DNA from: Pseudomonas pharyngis
GTDB lineage: Bacteria > Pseudomonadota > Gammaproteobacteria > Pseudomonadales > Pseudomonadaceae
Direction of reading: 5' to 3'
Assembly (NCBI RefSeq): GCF_021602345.1
Contig: NZ_BQID01000007.1
Coordinates: 62,001-126,000, forward strand
Length of the DNA: 64,000 bases
This document shows positions 43,647 to 54,200 of this stretch, piece by piece (within the stretch, counting starts at the first letter, position 1; each line of letters opens with the position of its first letter). Position numbers and translations under genes: made by a program. A model generated the notes under the pieces. It saw only the letters and a program-made list of their open reading frames with translations, did not search any database and was not told the DNA's origin.

Positions 43647-43673
43647 GAACTTCGTCCGAATGCATAGCTCATA
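43647..43673 (+). promoter_or_regulatory. AlgU (sigma22/RpoE-type) promoter of algD
   Basis: GAACTT (43647-43652, preceded by G) and a 16-base spacer to TCATA (43669-43673). The -35 is the exact AlgU consensus, as at the P. aeruginosa algD promoter; the -10 matches TCTGA only at TC and the final A. The start would be near 43680, giving a leader of about 465 bases. Confidence 0.7.
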
Positions 43674-43679
43674 CCACCG

Positions 43680-44145
43680 GTAACGATTCTCGCCGAGTTT
43701 GTACGAGATAACTTACGCGGAGCAGATAGCCATGTAACCAAGTTGTCACAGCAACTTGCCTAGATGACTAACTAGTCTCAAAGCAGACGATGGACAGGAG
43801 ATACGCACCATTAATATCCCCTACAAAGGCCATGGCCGCGCCCTTATAAACGTGCTCACCTGAGCACCCAACCGCTTGATTTACTGGACTTTCATCCTGA
43901 CATCGAGCGCGCAAGACGATTGCACAAGAGTCTTCTCCAAAGAAGATCGGCTGCATAACAGGGCACGTCATAACAACAAGGCCTGGTTGCGCACATCTTG
44001 AGTGCACTTATTTAGACACTCGAAACTTAGTATGCCTGCACACGGCATTGTGGCGCCTGTATGCCGCACTTTCGAGTGCACTAATGAACGCTGAACACCA
44101 TTAACTCCGGCCCTCTAAGGCCTGATATATACAGAGGTAATTGCG
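43680..44145 (+). other. Long algD leader with repeats
   Basis: About 465 untranslated bases. CACTCGAAA (44017-44025) pairs with TTTCGAGTG (44070-44078). GAGTGCACT occurs twice (44000-44008 and 44074-44082) and contains the self-complementary AGTGCACT, so alternative stems are possible. A leftward 79-codon frame at 43768-44007 looks spurious. A long leader is also known in P. aeruginosa. Confidence 0.55.
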
Positions 44146-45462
44146 ATGCGCATCAGCATATTTGGTTTGGGTTACGTTGGCGCAGTATGTGCCGGTTGCC
44201 TGTCTGCTCGGGGCCACGACGTAGTGGGCGTCGATGTTGCCAAAGACAAGATCGACATGATCAACGCTGGCAAATCTCCCATTGTCGAACCGGGCCTGGG
44301 CGAGTTGCTGGCACAAGGTATCCAGACCGGTCGTCTGCGCGGCACGACCAACTTCGCCGAAGCGATTCGCGACACCGACCTGTCGATGATCTGCGTCGGT
44401 ACGCCGAGCAAAAAGAACGGCGACCTGGAACTGAACTACATCGAAGCGGTATGCCGCGAGATCGGTTTTGTCCTGCGTGAAAAGTCCACCCGCCACACCA
44501 TCGTGGTGCGCAGCACCGTATTGCCGGGCACCGTGGCAAACGTTGTCATCCCGATTCTCGAAGACTGCTCCGGCAAGAAGGCCGGCGTCGATTTCGGCGT
44601 GGCGGTCAACCCTGAGTTCCTGCGTGAATCCACCGCAATCGCCGACTACGACCTGCCACCGATGACCGTCATCGGCGAGTTCGACAAGGCTTCGGGTGAC
44701 GTTCTGCAATCGCTGTACGAAGAACTCGACGCACCGATCATCCGCAAGGACATCGCCGTCGCCGAGATGATCAAGTACACCTGCAACGTCTGGCACGCCA
44801 CCAAAGTGACCTTCGCCAACGAGATCGGCAACATCGCCAAAGCGGTGGGCGTCGATGGTCGCGAAGTGATGGACGTGGTCTGCCAGGACAAGACCCTCAA
44901 CCTGTCGCAGTACTACATGCGCCCGGGCTTCGCCTTCGGCGGCTCGTGCCTGCCGAAAGACGTGCGCGCCCTGACCTACCGCGCCGGCTCCCTGGACGTC
45001 GAAGCGCCGCTGCTCAACTCGCTGATGCGCAGCAACGAATCGCAAGTGCAGAACGCCTTTGACATCGTTGAAAGCCACGACAAACGCAAAGTCGCCCTGC
45101 TCGGCCTGAGCTTCAAGGCCGGCACCGACGACCTGCGCGAAAGTCCGCTGGTGGAACTGGCCGAGATGCTGATCGGCAAAGGCTACGACCTGAGCATCTA
45201 CGACAGCAACGTCCAGTACGCCCGTGTCCACGGCGCGAACAAGGACTACATCGAGTCGAAGATCCCGCACGTATCGTCCCTGCTCAATTCGGACTTCGAT
45301 TCGGTGATCGACAACTCCGACGTGATCATCCTCGGCAACCGCGACGAGAAGTTCCGCGCCCTCGCCGAAGAAGCGCCGCAGGGCAAGCAGGTGATCGACC
45401 TGGTGGGCTTCATGTCCAAGGCCACCAGCGCCGGTAGCCGCACCGAAGGGATCTGCTGGTAA
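44146..45462 (+). CDS. algD: GDP-mannose 6-dehydrogenase
   Basis: Oxidises GDP-mannose twice with NAD+ to GDP-mannuronic acid, the committed step to alginate. It has 438 residues. The NAD loop is FGLGYVGAVCAGCLS, the catalytic cysteine is Cys268 in GGSCLPKD, and the UDPG/GDPM dehydrogenase dimer helix lies around residues 205-235. First gene of the operon, behind the AlgU promoter. The gap to alg8 holds a strong hairpin. Confidence 0.98.
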   Translation: MRISIFGLGYVGAVCAGCLSARGHDVVGVDVAKDKIDMINAGKSPIVEPGLGELLAQGIQTGRLRGTTNFAEAIRDTDLSMICVGTPSKKNGDLELNYIEAVCREIGFVLREKSTRHTIVVRSTVLPGTVANVVIPILEDCSGKKAGVDFGVAVNPEFLRESTAIADYDLPPMTVIGEFDKASGDVLQSLYEELDAPIIRKDIAVAEMIKYTCNVWHATKVTFANEIGNIAKAVGVDGREVMDVVCQDKTLNLSQYYMRPGFAFGGSCLPKDVRALTYRAGSLDVEAPLLNSLMRSNESQVQNAFDIVESHDKRKVALLGLSFKAGTDDLRESPLVELAEMLIGKGYDLSIYDSNVQYARVHGANKDYIESKIPHVSSLLNSDFDSVIDNSDVIILGNRDEKFRALAEEAPQGKQVIDLVGFMSKATSAGSRTEGICW

Positions 45463-45480
45463 CGCAGCAGCAAGCCTCGA

Positions 45481-45521
45481 GCTTCAGGCCGCACGCCGTG
45501 AATCGGCGAGCGGCTTGAAGC
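45481..45521 (+). repeat. Hairpin in the algD-alg8 gap
   Basis: GCTTCAGGCCGC pairs with GCGGCTTGAAGC (one G-U pair). After one A-A mismatch, CGCCG pairs with CGGCG around TGAAT. It is a stem of about 17 pairs with no T-run, 18 bases past algD and just upstream of alg8. Confidence 0.75.
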
Positions 45522-45536
45522 CCCCATCACCTTCGG

Positions 45537-47027
45537 ATGACGGTCATGTCCAAGCTCAAACATTTTTTTCTGCAATCCGCCGGCTGGCTTTTGTTTCTGA
45601 GCCTGCTGATGGGCCTGGCCCTGATGCTGCCCACGTCCACATTCGACTCCGAGTCGAAGGACTTCATTTTCCTGATTGGCGCCGTAGGTATCTGGCGCTA
45701 CTCGATGGGTGCCACGCACTTTGTGCGCGGCATGATTTTTCTCTACATCGTCTACCCGCACCTGCGCCGCAAGGTTCGCAAGCTGGGTAAGGCGGCGGAC
45801 CCGTCCCATGTGTTTCTGATGGTCACCAGTTTCCGCATCGACGCGTTGACCACCGCGCAGGTTTACAGCTCGGTGATCCGCGAAGCCATCGACTGCGAAC
45901 TGCCGACCACCGTGGTCTGCTCCATCGTCGAAATGTCCGATGAGCTGCTGGTCAAGGCACTGTGGGCGCGGATGAATCCGCCAGACCGCGTGAAACTCGA
46001 CTTCGTACGCATTCCCGGCACCGGCAAACGCGATGGCCTGGCCTATGGTTTCCGCGCGATCTCCCGTCACCTGCCGGACGACCGTGCCGTGGTAGCCGTG
46101 ATCGATGGCGACACCGTGCTCGGCGAAGGCGTCGTGCGCAAAACCGTGCCGTGGTTCCAGATGTTCGGCAACGTCGGCGGCCTGACCACCAACGAGTTCT
46201 GCGAAGTGCGCGGCGGGTACATCATGAGCGAATGGCACAAGCTGCGTTTCGCCCAGCGCCACATCAACATGTGCTCGATGGCCCTGTCCAAACGCGTGCT
46301 GACCATGACCGGGCGCATGTCGGTGTTTCGCGCCACCGTGGTCACCAACCCGGAATTCATCGCCGACGTTGAAAGCGACTCGCTGCAACACTGGCGCCTG
46401 GGCCGTTTCAAATTCCTGACCGGCGACGACAAGTCGAGCTGGTTCAGCCTGATGCGTCTGGGCTACGACACCTTCTACGTGCCGGATGCGGCGATCAACA
46501 CCGTTGAACACCCGCCGGAAAAGAGCTTCATCAAGGCCAGCCGCAAACTGATGTTCCGTTGGTACGGCAACAACCTGCGCCAGAACTCCCGAGCGCTGGG
46601 CCTGGGTGTAAAACGCCTCGGCGCCTTCACCTCGGTGGTGCTGTTCGACCAGCGCGTATCGATGTGGACATCCTTGCTCGGCCTGACCGTGGCAATCATC
46701 GCCAGCTTCAAGTACGGCACCGCGTTCATCCTGGTTTACCTGCTGTGGATCGGCATCACCCGTCTGATTCTGACGCTGCTGCTGTCCTGCTCCGGCCACC
46801 GGATCGGCCCGGCTTACCCGGCAATTCTCTATTACAACCAGATCGTCGGTGCGCTGGTGAAGATCTACGTGTTCTTCCGCCTCGACCAACAATCCTGGAC
46901 TCGCCAACCCACTTCCCTGACCCGTGATCTCGCCAGCTTTCAACGTTGGTTCAACACCTGGTCGTCTCGGACCATGACCTTCTCCGCCGGCAGCATTTTC
47001 GTCGCCGTGCTGCTGATGATGGTCTGA
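45537..47027 (+). CDS. alg8: Alginate polymerase, glycosyltransferase Alg8
   Basis: Family 2 glycosyltransferase of the inner membrane that polymerises mannuronate from GDP-ManA. It has 496 residues from 45537, or 493 from the ATG at 45546 ([10 protein letters not shown]), which better matches the family length; neither start has a strong ribosome site. Two N-terminal helices are followed by a cytosolic catalytic domain with VIDGDTVLG and [10 protein letters not shown] acidic motifs. Further membrane helices lie near the C-terminus. It works with Alg44, which senses c-di-GMP. Confidence 0.97.
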   Translation: MTVMSKLKHFFLQSAGWLLFLSLLMGLALMLPTSTFDSESKDFIFLIGAVGIWRYSMGATHFVRGMIFLYIVYPHLRRKVRKLGKAADPSHVFLMVTSFRIDALTTAQVYSSVIREAIDCELPTTVVCSIVEMSDELLVKALWARMNPPDRVKLDFVRIPGTGKRDGLAYGFRAISRHLPDDRAVVAVIDGDTVLGEGVVRKTVPWFQMFGNVGGLTTNEFCEVRGGYIMSEWHKLRFAQRHINMCSMALSKRVLTMTGRMSVFRATVVTNPEFIADVESDSLQHWRLGRFKFLTGDDKSSWFSLMRLGYDTFYVPDAAINTVEHPPEKSFIKASRKLMFRWYGNNLRQNSRALGLGVKRLGAFTSVVLFDQRVSMWTSLLGLTVAIIASFKYGTAFILVYLLWIGITRLILTLLLSCSGHRIGPAYPAILYYNQIVGALVKIYVFFRLDQQSWTRQPTSLTRDLASFQRWFNTWSSRTMTFSAGSIFVAVLLMMV

Positions 47028-47062
47028 CCTGCCCCTATTGAATTAACAAGGAAATCGCCCCC

Positions 47063-48232
47063 ATGAATACCGCCGTCAACGCCAACGTAGTGCATGAATC
47101 CGAAGCCCAGCGTCAGCACGCCCGTGTGAAAATCCCGGCCAAGCTGCGTTTCTTCGGCCCCGACCGGACTCCGGTTGAAGCGCGGGTCCTCGACCTGTCC
47201 GCCGGTGGTCTGGCGTTCAACGCCGGACAACTGCCGCTGACCGTCGGCGAGGTGTACAAGGCGCGTCTGCAGTTCGTCATCGACAACCTCGGCCTGGCCA
47301 TGGACGTTGAACTGCAAGTGCGCTCCTACGACCGCCAGACGGGTCGTGCTGGCTGCCAGTTCCAGAACCTCGAGCCGCAGGACATTTCCACCCTGCGCCA
47401 CCTGATCACTTCGCACCTGGCCGGCGACATCGTCAGCATCGGCGAAGTGCTGGCAACCCTGCAGCGCGACAACTTCACCAAGGCCCGCAAGGTCAAGGAC
47501 GGCGACTCCGGCATGACCCCGTTCGGGCGTCTGAAAGCGGTGACGTTCAGCGCCGGTATCTTCGCGGTCGGGCTGGTGGCGGCGGGTTTCATTTTCAAAT
47601 CGGTGTACAGCATGTACTTCGTCAGCCATGCGCAGGCCGGTCTGGTCAGCGTGCCGGGGATGAACATCACCATGCCGCGCGACGGCACCGTGCAGAGCCT
47701 GGTGAAGTCCGACGGCGTCGCCGCCAAGGGCGCACCGCTGGCGACGTTCAGCACCAGCATGCTCGACGTACTCAAAGGTCATCTGGAAGAAGATCAACTG
47801 TCCCCGGCCAAGGTTGAAGAACTGTTCGGCAAACAGATGACCGGCACCCTGACCTCGCCGTGCGATTGCACCGTGGCCCAGCAACTGGTGGCCGACGGTC
47901 AGTACGCGAGCAAGGGCGACGTGATCTTCCAGCTGGTGCCGCGCAACACCCAGGCCACCGTCGATGCGCGCTTCTCCTATCGCCAGTTCGGCGACGTGCG
48001 TCCGGGCACCCCGGTGAGCTTCCAGATCGCCGGCGAAGACAAGACCCGCACCGGCAAGATCGTCAGCAGCACCAGCCTGAAAAGTGCCGACCTGTCCTCC
48101 GACATCCGCGTGCAGATCCAGCCTGACGAGCCGCTGGACAGCCGCTTCGCCGGCCGCCCGGTGGAAGTCAACAGCGACCGTGGTCCGAACCTGAACTGGC
48201 TGATCGATAAAGCCATGGCTGCCGGTCTTTAA
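47063..48232 (+). CDS. alg44: Alginate co-polymerase, PilZ protein Alg44
   Basis: c-di-GMP receptor required for polymerisation. It has 389 residues. The N-terminal cytosolic PilZ domain has RxxxR at Arg17-Arg21 and DLSAGG at 44-49 (Asp44, Ser46), the exact ligand residues of P. aeruginosa Alg44. One membrane helix lies near residues 160-180. The periplasmic part resembles an HlyD-type membrane-fusion protein (VSVPGMNITMPRDGTVQSLV). It makes the operon switchable by c-di-GMP. Confidence 0.97.
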   Translation: MNTAVNANVVHESEAQRQHARVKIPAKLRFFGPDRTPVEARVLDLSAGGLAFNAGQLPLTVGEVYKARLQFVIDNLGLAMDVELQVRSYDRQTGRAGCQFQNLEPQDISTLRHLITSHLAGDIVSIGEVLATLQRDNFTKARKVKDGDSGMTPFGRLKAVTFSAGIFAVGLVAAGFIFKSVYSMYFVSHAQAGLVSVPGMNITMPRDGTVQSLVKSDGVAAKGAPLATFSTSMLDVLKGHLEEDQLSPAKVEELFGKQMTGTLTSPCDCTVAQQLVADGQYASKGDVIFQLVPRNTQATVDARFSYRQFGDVRPGTPVSFQIAGEDKTRTGKIVSSTSLKSADLSSDIRVQIQPDEPLDSRFAGRPVEVNSDRGPNLNWLIDKAMAAGL

Positions 48233-48241
48233 GTCGAGGAC

Positions 48242-49648
48242 ATGCCCGTGACGAGCCCTATCAGAATCCTGCCGGTCCCGCTGACGCTGGCCATGGCAAT
48301 CGCCCTGGCCGGTTGCGCCGGCCTGCCCGACCAGCGCCTGGCCAACGAAGCGCTCAAGCGCGGTGACACCGCGACCGCCGCGCAGAACTACCGTGCGCTG
48401 GCCGATCTGGGGTACAGCGAAGCCCAGGTGGGCCTTGCCGACATCCAGGTCGACAGCCGCGATCCGGAACAAATGAAACAGGCCGAAGCCACCTACCGCG
48501 CCGCCGCCAGTGTTTCGCCGCGTGCCCAGGCCCGACTCGGTCGTTTGCTGGTGGCCAAGCCCGGCTCCACCGAAGCCGAGCATCAGGAAGCCGAAAGCCT
48601 GCTGAAAAAGGCCGCCGCCAGTGGCGAAGGCAACACGCTGATCCCGCTCGCGATGCTGTACCTGCAATACCCGCACAGTTTCCCGAACATCAACGCCCAG
48701 CAGCAGATCGACCAATGGCGCAAATCCGGTTACCCGGAAGCCGGTCTCGCACAAGTGCTGCTGTATCGCACCCAAGGCACGTACGACCAGCATCTGGATG
48801 ACGTGGAAAAAATCTGCAAGGCCGCGCTCAACACCACCGACATCTGCTACGTCGAGCTGGCCACGGTCTATCAGAAACGTGGCGCGCCGGAGCAACAGGC
48901 CGAGCTGATCAAACAACTGCAGGCCGGTTACAGCCGCGGCACCGTCAGTGCTCAGCGGGTGGACTCCGTGGCCCGTGTGCTGGCCGATTCGACCCTGGGC
49001 AAGACCGACGAAAAAACCGCGCAGTCGCTGCTCGAGCCGATCGCGCCGGGTTACCCAGCGTCGTGGGTCACCCTCGCGCAACTGCTCTACGACTTCCCGG
49101 AACTGGGCGACGTCGACCAGATGATGAAGTACCTGGACAACGGCCGCGCCGCCGACCAGCCGCGCGCCGAGCTGTTGCTGGGCAAGCTCTACTACGAAGG
49201 CAAACTGGTCCCGGCCGACGCCAAAGTCGCCGAGGAACATTTCCAGAAAGCCGTCGGCCGCGAAGTCGCTGCCGATTACTACCTCGGCCAGATCTACCGC
49301 CGTGGCTACCTGGGCAAGGTCTATCCGCAGAAGGCCCTCGACCATCTGCTGACCGCTGCGCGCAACGGCCAGAACAGCGCCGACTTCGCCATCGCCCAAC
49401 TGTTTTCCCAAGGCAAGGGCACCAAGCCCGACCCGCTCAATGCTTATGTGTTCAGCCAGTTGGCCAAGGCCCAAAACACTCCGCAAGCCGATGAGCTGGC
49501 GACCACCCTCGCCGCCCAACTGCCGCCCGAGCGCCTGGCCGAAGCCCAGCGCCTGCTGCAACAGGAACAGGCAACCCGTGGCGCCCTGAGCCAGAACACG
49601 CTGCAACTGCACGCCCTGCAAGAAGAAGACGGCGAGGAAAAACCATGA
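48242..49648 (+). CDS. algK: Alginate biosynthesis lipoprotein AlgK
   Basis: Outer-membrane lipoprotein with Sel1/TPR-like repeats that helps place AlgE and joins the periplasmic complex. It has 468 residues. The lipobox LAGC gives Cys25 as the lipidated residue. Alpha-solenoid repeats run through the chain, for example [20 protein letters not shown] and [20 protein letters not shown]. It starts 10 bases after alg44 and overlaps algE by four bases. A charged tail ends it (EEDGEEKP). Confidence 0.96.
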   Translation: MPVTSPIRILPVPLTLAMAIALAGCAGLPDQRLANEALKRGDTATAAQNYRALADLGYSEAQVGLADIQVDSRDPEQMKQAEATYRAAASVSPRAQARLGRLLVAKPGSTEAEHQEAESLLKKAAASGEGNTLIPLAMLYLQYPHSFPNINAQQQIDQWRKSGYPEAGLAQVLLYRTQGTYDQHLDDVEKICKAALNTTDICYVELATVYQKRGAPEQQAELIKQLQAGYSRGTVSAQRVDSVARVLADSTLGKTDEKTAQSLLEPIAPGYPASWVTLAQLLYDFPELGDVDQMMKYLDNGRAADQPRAELLLGKLYYEGKLVPADAKVAEEHFQKAVGREVAADYYLGQIYRRGYLGKVYPQKALDHLLTAARNGQNSADFAIAQLFSQGKGTKPDPLNAYVFSQLAKAQNTPQADELATTLAAQLPPERLAEAQRLLQQEQATRGALSQNTLQLHALQEEDGEEKP

Positions 49649-51132
49649 AATTGAATCCCTTTGTGAAGGCCGGCATTGGCCTCACGTTCGCGTTGATCTG
49701 GTCTTGCCCGACCCTGGCCGCGATGACTGAATCGAAGAACTTCGGCCTCGAAGTGAAAATCACCGGCCAGTCCGAAGACGACCGCGACCTCGGCACCGCC
49801 AGCGGCGGCGACGTCAACGGCCTCGGCCTCGATCTGCGTCCGTGGGTCTACGGCGAAAGCGGCGCGTGGAGCGCCTACGCCATGGGCCAGGCCGTGACCT
49901 CGACCGACATCATCGAGACCGACACCCTGCAGCAGTCCGACAGCGAGGGCACCCAGACCACCGACAACGGCGATCGCAAGACCAAGAAAAACTACCTGGC
50001 GATGCGCGAATTCTGGGTCGGCTACAGCGGCCTGACGCCCTACCCCGGCGAGATCCTCAAGTTCGGTCGCCAGCGCCTGCGCAATGACGACGGCCAGTGG
50101 CGCGACACCAACATCGAAGCCCTGAACTGGACCTTCGACACCACCCTGCTGCGCGCCAACGCCGGTGTCGCCGAACGCTTCAGCGAATACCGCACCGACT
50201 TGAAAGAGCTGGCACCCAAAGACAAGGATCGCCTGCACGCCTACGCCGATGCCGCTTACCAGTGGACACCGGGCAACTGGGTCGGGATTCGCGGTCACCA
50301 CACCCACGACGACGGCAAGCTCGACTATCCGGAGCCAGGCGTGGCCGGCGATTCGCTGGACAAGAAAGAAAACGGCGATATCAGCTGGCTCGGCCTGACC
50401 GCAGACAGCGACGCCTACAACTGGCGCAACACCAACACCGTCAACTACTGGGGCAGCATCACCGGCATGAGCGGCGACCGCGACACGGTCAACGCCCTCA
50501 ACGCCGACGGCACCCGCCCGGCCCAGGCCAAGCGCAGCGACAACGTCGACGGCTGGGCGACCGACATCGGTGTGCGTCTGCGCCTTGATCCGCAATGGCA
50601 GGTCGGTGCGGCGTATGCCCGTGCGAGCGCCGATTACGAACAGAACGGCCTGGAAAGCAACCGCTCGAACTACACCGGTACTCGCTCGCGGGTTCACCGT
50701 TTCGGCGAAGCCTTCCGTGGCGAAATGAACAACATGCAGACCGCCACCCTGTTCGGTTCGTGGATGCTCAACGACCAGTACGACGCCAGCCTGATCTACC
50801 ACAAGTTCTGGCGTGTGGACGGCAACAAGCCGGTGGGCAGCAACGGCATCAACGCCGTGGAGAACAACACCGACGACGTCACCGGCGCGATCCTTTCCAG
50901 CACTTCCCTGCCACTGCAGGACGGCAACAAGGATCTGGGCCAGGAAATGGATCTGGTGGTCACCAAGTACTTCAAGCAAGGCTTGCTGCCGGCGGCGTTG
51001 AGCCAGTCGATCGACGAACCGTCGGCGCTGGTGCGTTTCCGTGGCGGCGTGTTCAAGCCGGGTGATGCCTATGGCAGCCAGGTCGATTCGTACATGCACC
51101 GCGCATTCATCGACGTGATCTGGCGCTTCTGA
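49645..51132 (+). CDS. algE: Alginate outer-membrane export porin AlgE
   Basis: Beta-barrel export channel (18 strands in P. aeruginosa) with an arginine-lined pore. It has 495 residues. A signal peptide ([17 protein letters not shown]...TLAA) is followed by repeated amphipathic strands, and the chain ends in aromatic FIDVIWRF, the usual outer-membrane assembly signal. Long charged loops ([29 protein letters not shown]) agree with electropositive channel loops. Its start overlaps algK by four bases. Confidence 0.97.
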   Translation: MKLNPFVKAGIGLTFALIWSCPTLAAMTESKNFGLEVKITGQSEDDRDLGTASGGDVNGLGLDLRPWVYGESGAWSAYAMGQAVTSTDIIETDTLQQSDSEGTQTTDNGDRKTKKNYLAMREFWVGYSGLTPYPGEILKFGRQRLRNDDGQWRDTNIEALNWTFDTTLLRANAGVAERFSEYRTDLKELAPKDKDRLHAYADAAYQWTPGNWVGIRGHHTHDDGKLDYPEPGVAGDSLDKKENGDISWLGLTADSDAYNWRNTNTVNYWGSITGMSGDRDTVNALNADGTRPAQAKRSDNVDGWATDIGVRLRLDPQWQVGAAYARASADYEQNGLESNRSNYTGTRSRVHRFGEAFRGEMNNMQTATLFGSWMLNDQYDASLIYHKFWRVDGNKPVGSNGINAVENNTDDVTGAILSSTSLPLQDGNKDLGQEMDLVVTKYFKQGLLPAALSQSIDEPSALVRFRGGVFKPGDAYGSQVDSYMHRAFIDVIWRF

Positions 51133-51158
51133 TGCTGACCGCCAAGGGAGTGCCCGAC

Positions 51159-52730
51159 ATGAACAGTGCCCGCAAAGGCTCACTCAGCCTGCTGGCCGGC
51201 GCGATGCTGCTGGCCTCGGCCGGCGCCTTCGCCAGTGTGGAACCGGCCAAACCCGCGACCACCGCCAAGGAGCTGCAACAGGCCAAGACCTACACCGTCA
51301 GCAGCGCGCCGACCGAAGCGCTGGAACTGGCCAAGCCGAAATTGCCCGACCTCTCCGGCTACACCGCCGAAGCCGCCGCCGCGAAAATCGTGCGCAGCAA
51401 ACCGGGCAAGATCAGCGTGCGCCGGATGATGCAGGAAGACGCCCTGAAGGACTTCATCGGCGGCGACAACAAGATGGCCGAATGGGTGGTGCGTCAGCAC
51501 GGCATCCCGCAGGCGATCTTCGTCGACGACGGCTACATGAACCTGAAAGAGCTGGCGCAGAAACTGCCCAAGCAGTACTTCAGCGAAACCTCGCCGGGCG
51601 TCTACCTGGCCAAGTTGCCGATCGTGGTCGGCCGCAAAGGCATCCTCGAGATCGACGGCCAGACCCAGGAATTGCGCCTGTCCCAGGAGGCCGGTTCGTT
51701 CCTGGTCAACGACGGCCAGCTGTTCGTGCGTGACACCAGGGTCACCGGCTGGCGCGAGAAGGAAAACGGCCCGGCGACCTTCCGTTCGCCGAAGGAATTT
51801 CGCCCGTTCCTGCTGGCCTGGGGCGGCACCGAGACCTACATCGTCAACAGCAAGATGGCCAGCTTCGGCTACGCCAACAGTAAGTCCTACGGCGTGAGTA
51901 TTTCCCAGTACACGCCGAACATGGCCAAGGTGCTCAAGCGTCCCGAGCCGACCGGCTGGATCGTCGGCTCCGAGTTCTCGGACATGTGGTACGGCTTCTA
52001 CTGCTACGAGACCCGCGACTTCGTGGTCAAGGGCAACACTTACAAGGACAACATCGTCTACGGCATCGACCCGCACGACCGTTCCCACGGTCTGATCATT
52101 GCCGAGAACACGGTGTACGGCACGAAGAAGAAGCACGGGATCATCATTTCCCGTGAAGTGAACGACAGCTTCATCTTCAACAACAAAAGCTACGACAACC
52201 ACCTCTCGGGGCTAGTGATCGACCGTAACAGCGTGAACAACCTGATCGCCTACAACGAGATCTACAAGAACCACACCGACGGCATCACCCTCTACGAGTC
52301 CGCCGACAACCTGCTGTGGGGCAACAAGGTCATCAGCAACAAGCGCCACGGCATCCGCATTCGTAACAGCGTGAACATCCGCCTCTACGAAAACGTCGCC
52401 ATGGCCAACGGCCTGACCGGCGTCTACGGACACATCAAGGACCTGACCGACACCGACCGTGACATCAAGCTCGACCCGTTCGACGCCCAGGTCTCGCTGA
52501 TCGTGGTCGGCGGTGAACTGGCGGCTAACGGCAGCGGCCCGCTGTCGATCGATTCGCCGTTGAGTGTCGAGCTGTATCGCGTGTCGATGCTGGCGCCGAC
52601 CAAATCCAGCGGCATCAGCTTCAACGGCATCCTCGGCGAGCGCCAGGATGAAATTCTCGACCTGCTGGTGCGCCAGCAGAAAGCCGTGCTGATCGACCCT
52701 GTCGAACGCCAGACCGAATTGCAGGACTGA
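51159..52730 (+). CDS. algG: Mannuronan C5-epimerase AlgG
   Basis: Periplasmic epimerase that turns polymer mannuronate into guluronate and helps guide the chain. It has 523 residues from the ATG at 51159, chosen because AGGGAG lies eight bases upstream and a signal peptide follows (LLAGAMLLASAGAFA). The ATG at 51132 overlaps the algE stop but lacks a ribosome site. The parallel beta-helix carries the catalytic DPHD at residues 304-307, and carbohydrate-binding beta-helix repeats include NKVISNKRHGIRIRNSVNI. Confidence 0.97.
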   Translation: MNSARKGSLSLLAGAMLLASAGAFASVEPAKPATTAKELQQAKTYTVSSAPTEALELAKPKLPDLSGYTAEAAAAKIVRSKPGKISVRRMMQEDALKDFIGGDNKMAEWVVRQHGIPQAIFVDDGYMNLKELAQKLPKQYFSETSPGVYLAKLPIVVGRKGILEIDGQTQELRLSQEAGSFLVNDGQLFVRDTRVTGWREKENGPATFRSPKEFRPFLLAWGGTETYIVNSKMASFGYANSKSYGVSISQYTPNMAKVLKRPEPTGWIVGSEFSDMWYGFYCYETRDFVVKGNTYKDNIVYGIDPHDRSHGLIIAENTVYGTKKKHGIIISREVNDSFIFNNKSYDNHLSGLVIDRNSVNNLIAYNEIYKNHTDGITLYESADNLLWGNKVISNKRHGIRIRNSVNIRLYENVAMANGLTGVYGHIKDLTDTDRDIKLDPFDAQVSLIVVGGELAANGSGPLSIDSPLSVELYRVSMLAPTKSSGISFNGILGERQDEILDLLVRQQKAVLIDPVERQTELQD

Positions 52731-52740
52731 GGATAATTTT

Positions 52741-54192
52741 ATGCACCCACACCTGATCAAATTACTCAGCCTGTCGGCCCTGACCGTGGGCATCCTGGCG
52801 GCCAGCAACGGCGCCCGCGCCGATGAAGTCCAGCCGCCGAAATTCACGGCCGAACCTTGCTGCAGTCTGTGCCCGGCCGCCCACGACGCGAAGAACTACA
52901 CCACCCGCTATCAGCAGAACTTCACCACTCTGGTGCAAGCGCAGGGCGACTGGTTGTTCCGGACCCAGGAAGATTTGCGCACCGAGTTCAACACCACCCC
53001 GGCCGGCTACAAGCGCCTGCAACAACTGCACGATGCGTTCAAGGCCAAAGGCGTCGAACTGGTGATCGTCTACCAGCCGACCCGTGGTCTGGTGAACCGC
53101 AACAAGCTCAACCCGGCGGAAAAAGCCGCGTTCGATTACGAGAAAGCGCTGGGCAACTACAAGACCATGCTCGGCCGTTTCGCCAAGATGGGTTACGTGG
53201 TACCGGACCTGTCGCCGCTGACCAACGAATCGCTGCCGGAGACCCTGCCCGCCCACGATTTCTACTTCCGCGGCGACCAGCACTGGACCCCGTACGGCGC
53301 CCAGCGCACGGCAAAAATCGTCGCCGAGAAGGTCAAGCAGATTCCGGCCTTCGCCGACATTCCCAAGCGTGAATTCGAAACCAAACGCTCCGGGCGCATG
53401 GGCAAGACCGGCACCCTGCACAACATGGCCGGGCAACTGTGCGGCACCAGTTACGCGATCCAGTACATGGACCAGTTCACCACCGAGCCGAAAGGCGAAG
53501 CGGGTGACGGCGACCTGTTCGGTGATTCCGGCAATCCGCAGATCACCCTCGTGGGTACTTCGCACAGCGGCAAGAACTACAACTTCGCCGGTTTCCTTGA
53601 AGAAGCCATCGGCGCCGACATTCTCAACGTCGCCTTCCCCGGCGGCGGTCTGGAAGGTTCGATGCTGCAGTACCTGGGCAGCGACGAATTCCAGAAGACG
53701 CCGCCGAAAATCCTCATATGGGAATTCTCGCCGCTGTACCGCCTCGACCAGGAAACCATCTATCGCCAGATGATGGCGCTGCTCGACAACGGCTGCGAAG
53801 GCAAAGAGGCGCAAATGTCCGCCAGCACCACGCTCAAGCCGGGCGGCAAACAAGAACTGCTGGTCAACAGCAAGAACCTGAACCTGCAGAACAGCAGCCA
53901 CCAGGTCGACATCCGCTTCGCCGACACCTCGGTGAAAACCCTGCAAGCCACCCTCTGGTACATGAACGGTCGCCACGAGGACATCAAGATCGAGAAACCG
54001 GAAACCTCCGATACCGACGGTCGTTTCGCCTTTGAGTTGCGCACGGACGAAGACTGGGCCTCGCAAAACCTGCTGGCGGTCGAAGTCCAGGGCCCGGAAG
54101 CGGGCACCGCGCCACAGAAAGTCGAAGCGAAAATCTGCAAACGCAACGTATTCCCGGGCGCTGGGCAACAAACCGCTCAGGTCGGGCAATGA
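52741..54192 (+). CDS. algX: Alginate O-acetyltransferase AlgX
   Basis: Periplasmic enzyme that puts acetyl groups on the polymer and joins the export complex. It has 483 residues with a signal peptide ending near GARA. The SGNH-like domain has Asp179 and His181 (DQHW) and Ser274 in GTSHS, five residues shifted from the P. aeruginosa triad (Asp174, His176, Ser269). A C-terminal carbohydrate-binding module follows (residues of about 350-480). It starts 10 bases after algG. Confidence 0.97.
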   Translation: MHPHLIKLLSLSALTVGILAASNGARADEVQPPKFTAEPCCSLCPAAHDAKNYTTRYQQNFTTLVQAQGDWLFRTQEDLRTEFNTTPAGYKRLQQLHDAFKAKGVELVIVYQPTRGLVNRNKLNPAEKAAFDYEKALGNYKTMLGRFAKMGYVVPDLSPLTNESLPETLPAHDFYFRGDQHWTPYGAQRTAKIVAEKVKQIPAFADIPKREFETKRSGRMGKTGTLHNMAGQLCGTSYAIQYMDQFTTEPKGEAGDGDLFGDSGNPQITLVGTSHSGKNYNFAGFLEEAIGADILNVAFPGGGLEGSMLQYLGSDEFQKTPPKILIWEFSPLYRLDQETIYRQMMALLDNGCEGKEAQMSASTTLKPGGKQELLVNSKNLNLQNSSHQVDIRFADTSVKTLQATLWYMNGRHEDIKIEKPETSDTDGRFAFELRTDEDWASQNLLAVEVQGPEAGTAPQKVEAKICKRNVFPGAGQQTAQVGQ

Positions 54193-54200
54193 GGTCTGCT

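Noticed and set aside
43768-44007. Leftward 79-codon frame in the algD leader
   Set aside because: No ribosome site or family resemblance; it lies within the expected untranslated leader.
46940-49621. Leftward 893-codon open frame
   Set aside because: Shadow of alg44 and algK produced by high-GC codon bias.
49444-51183. Leftward 579-codon open frame
   Set aside because: Opposite algE; same codon-shadow pattern.
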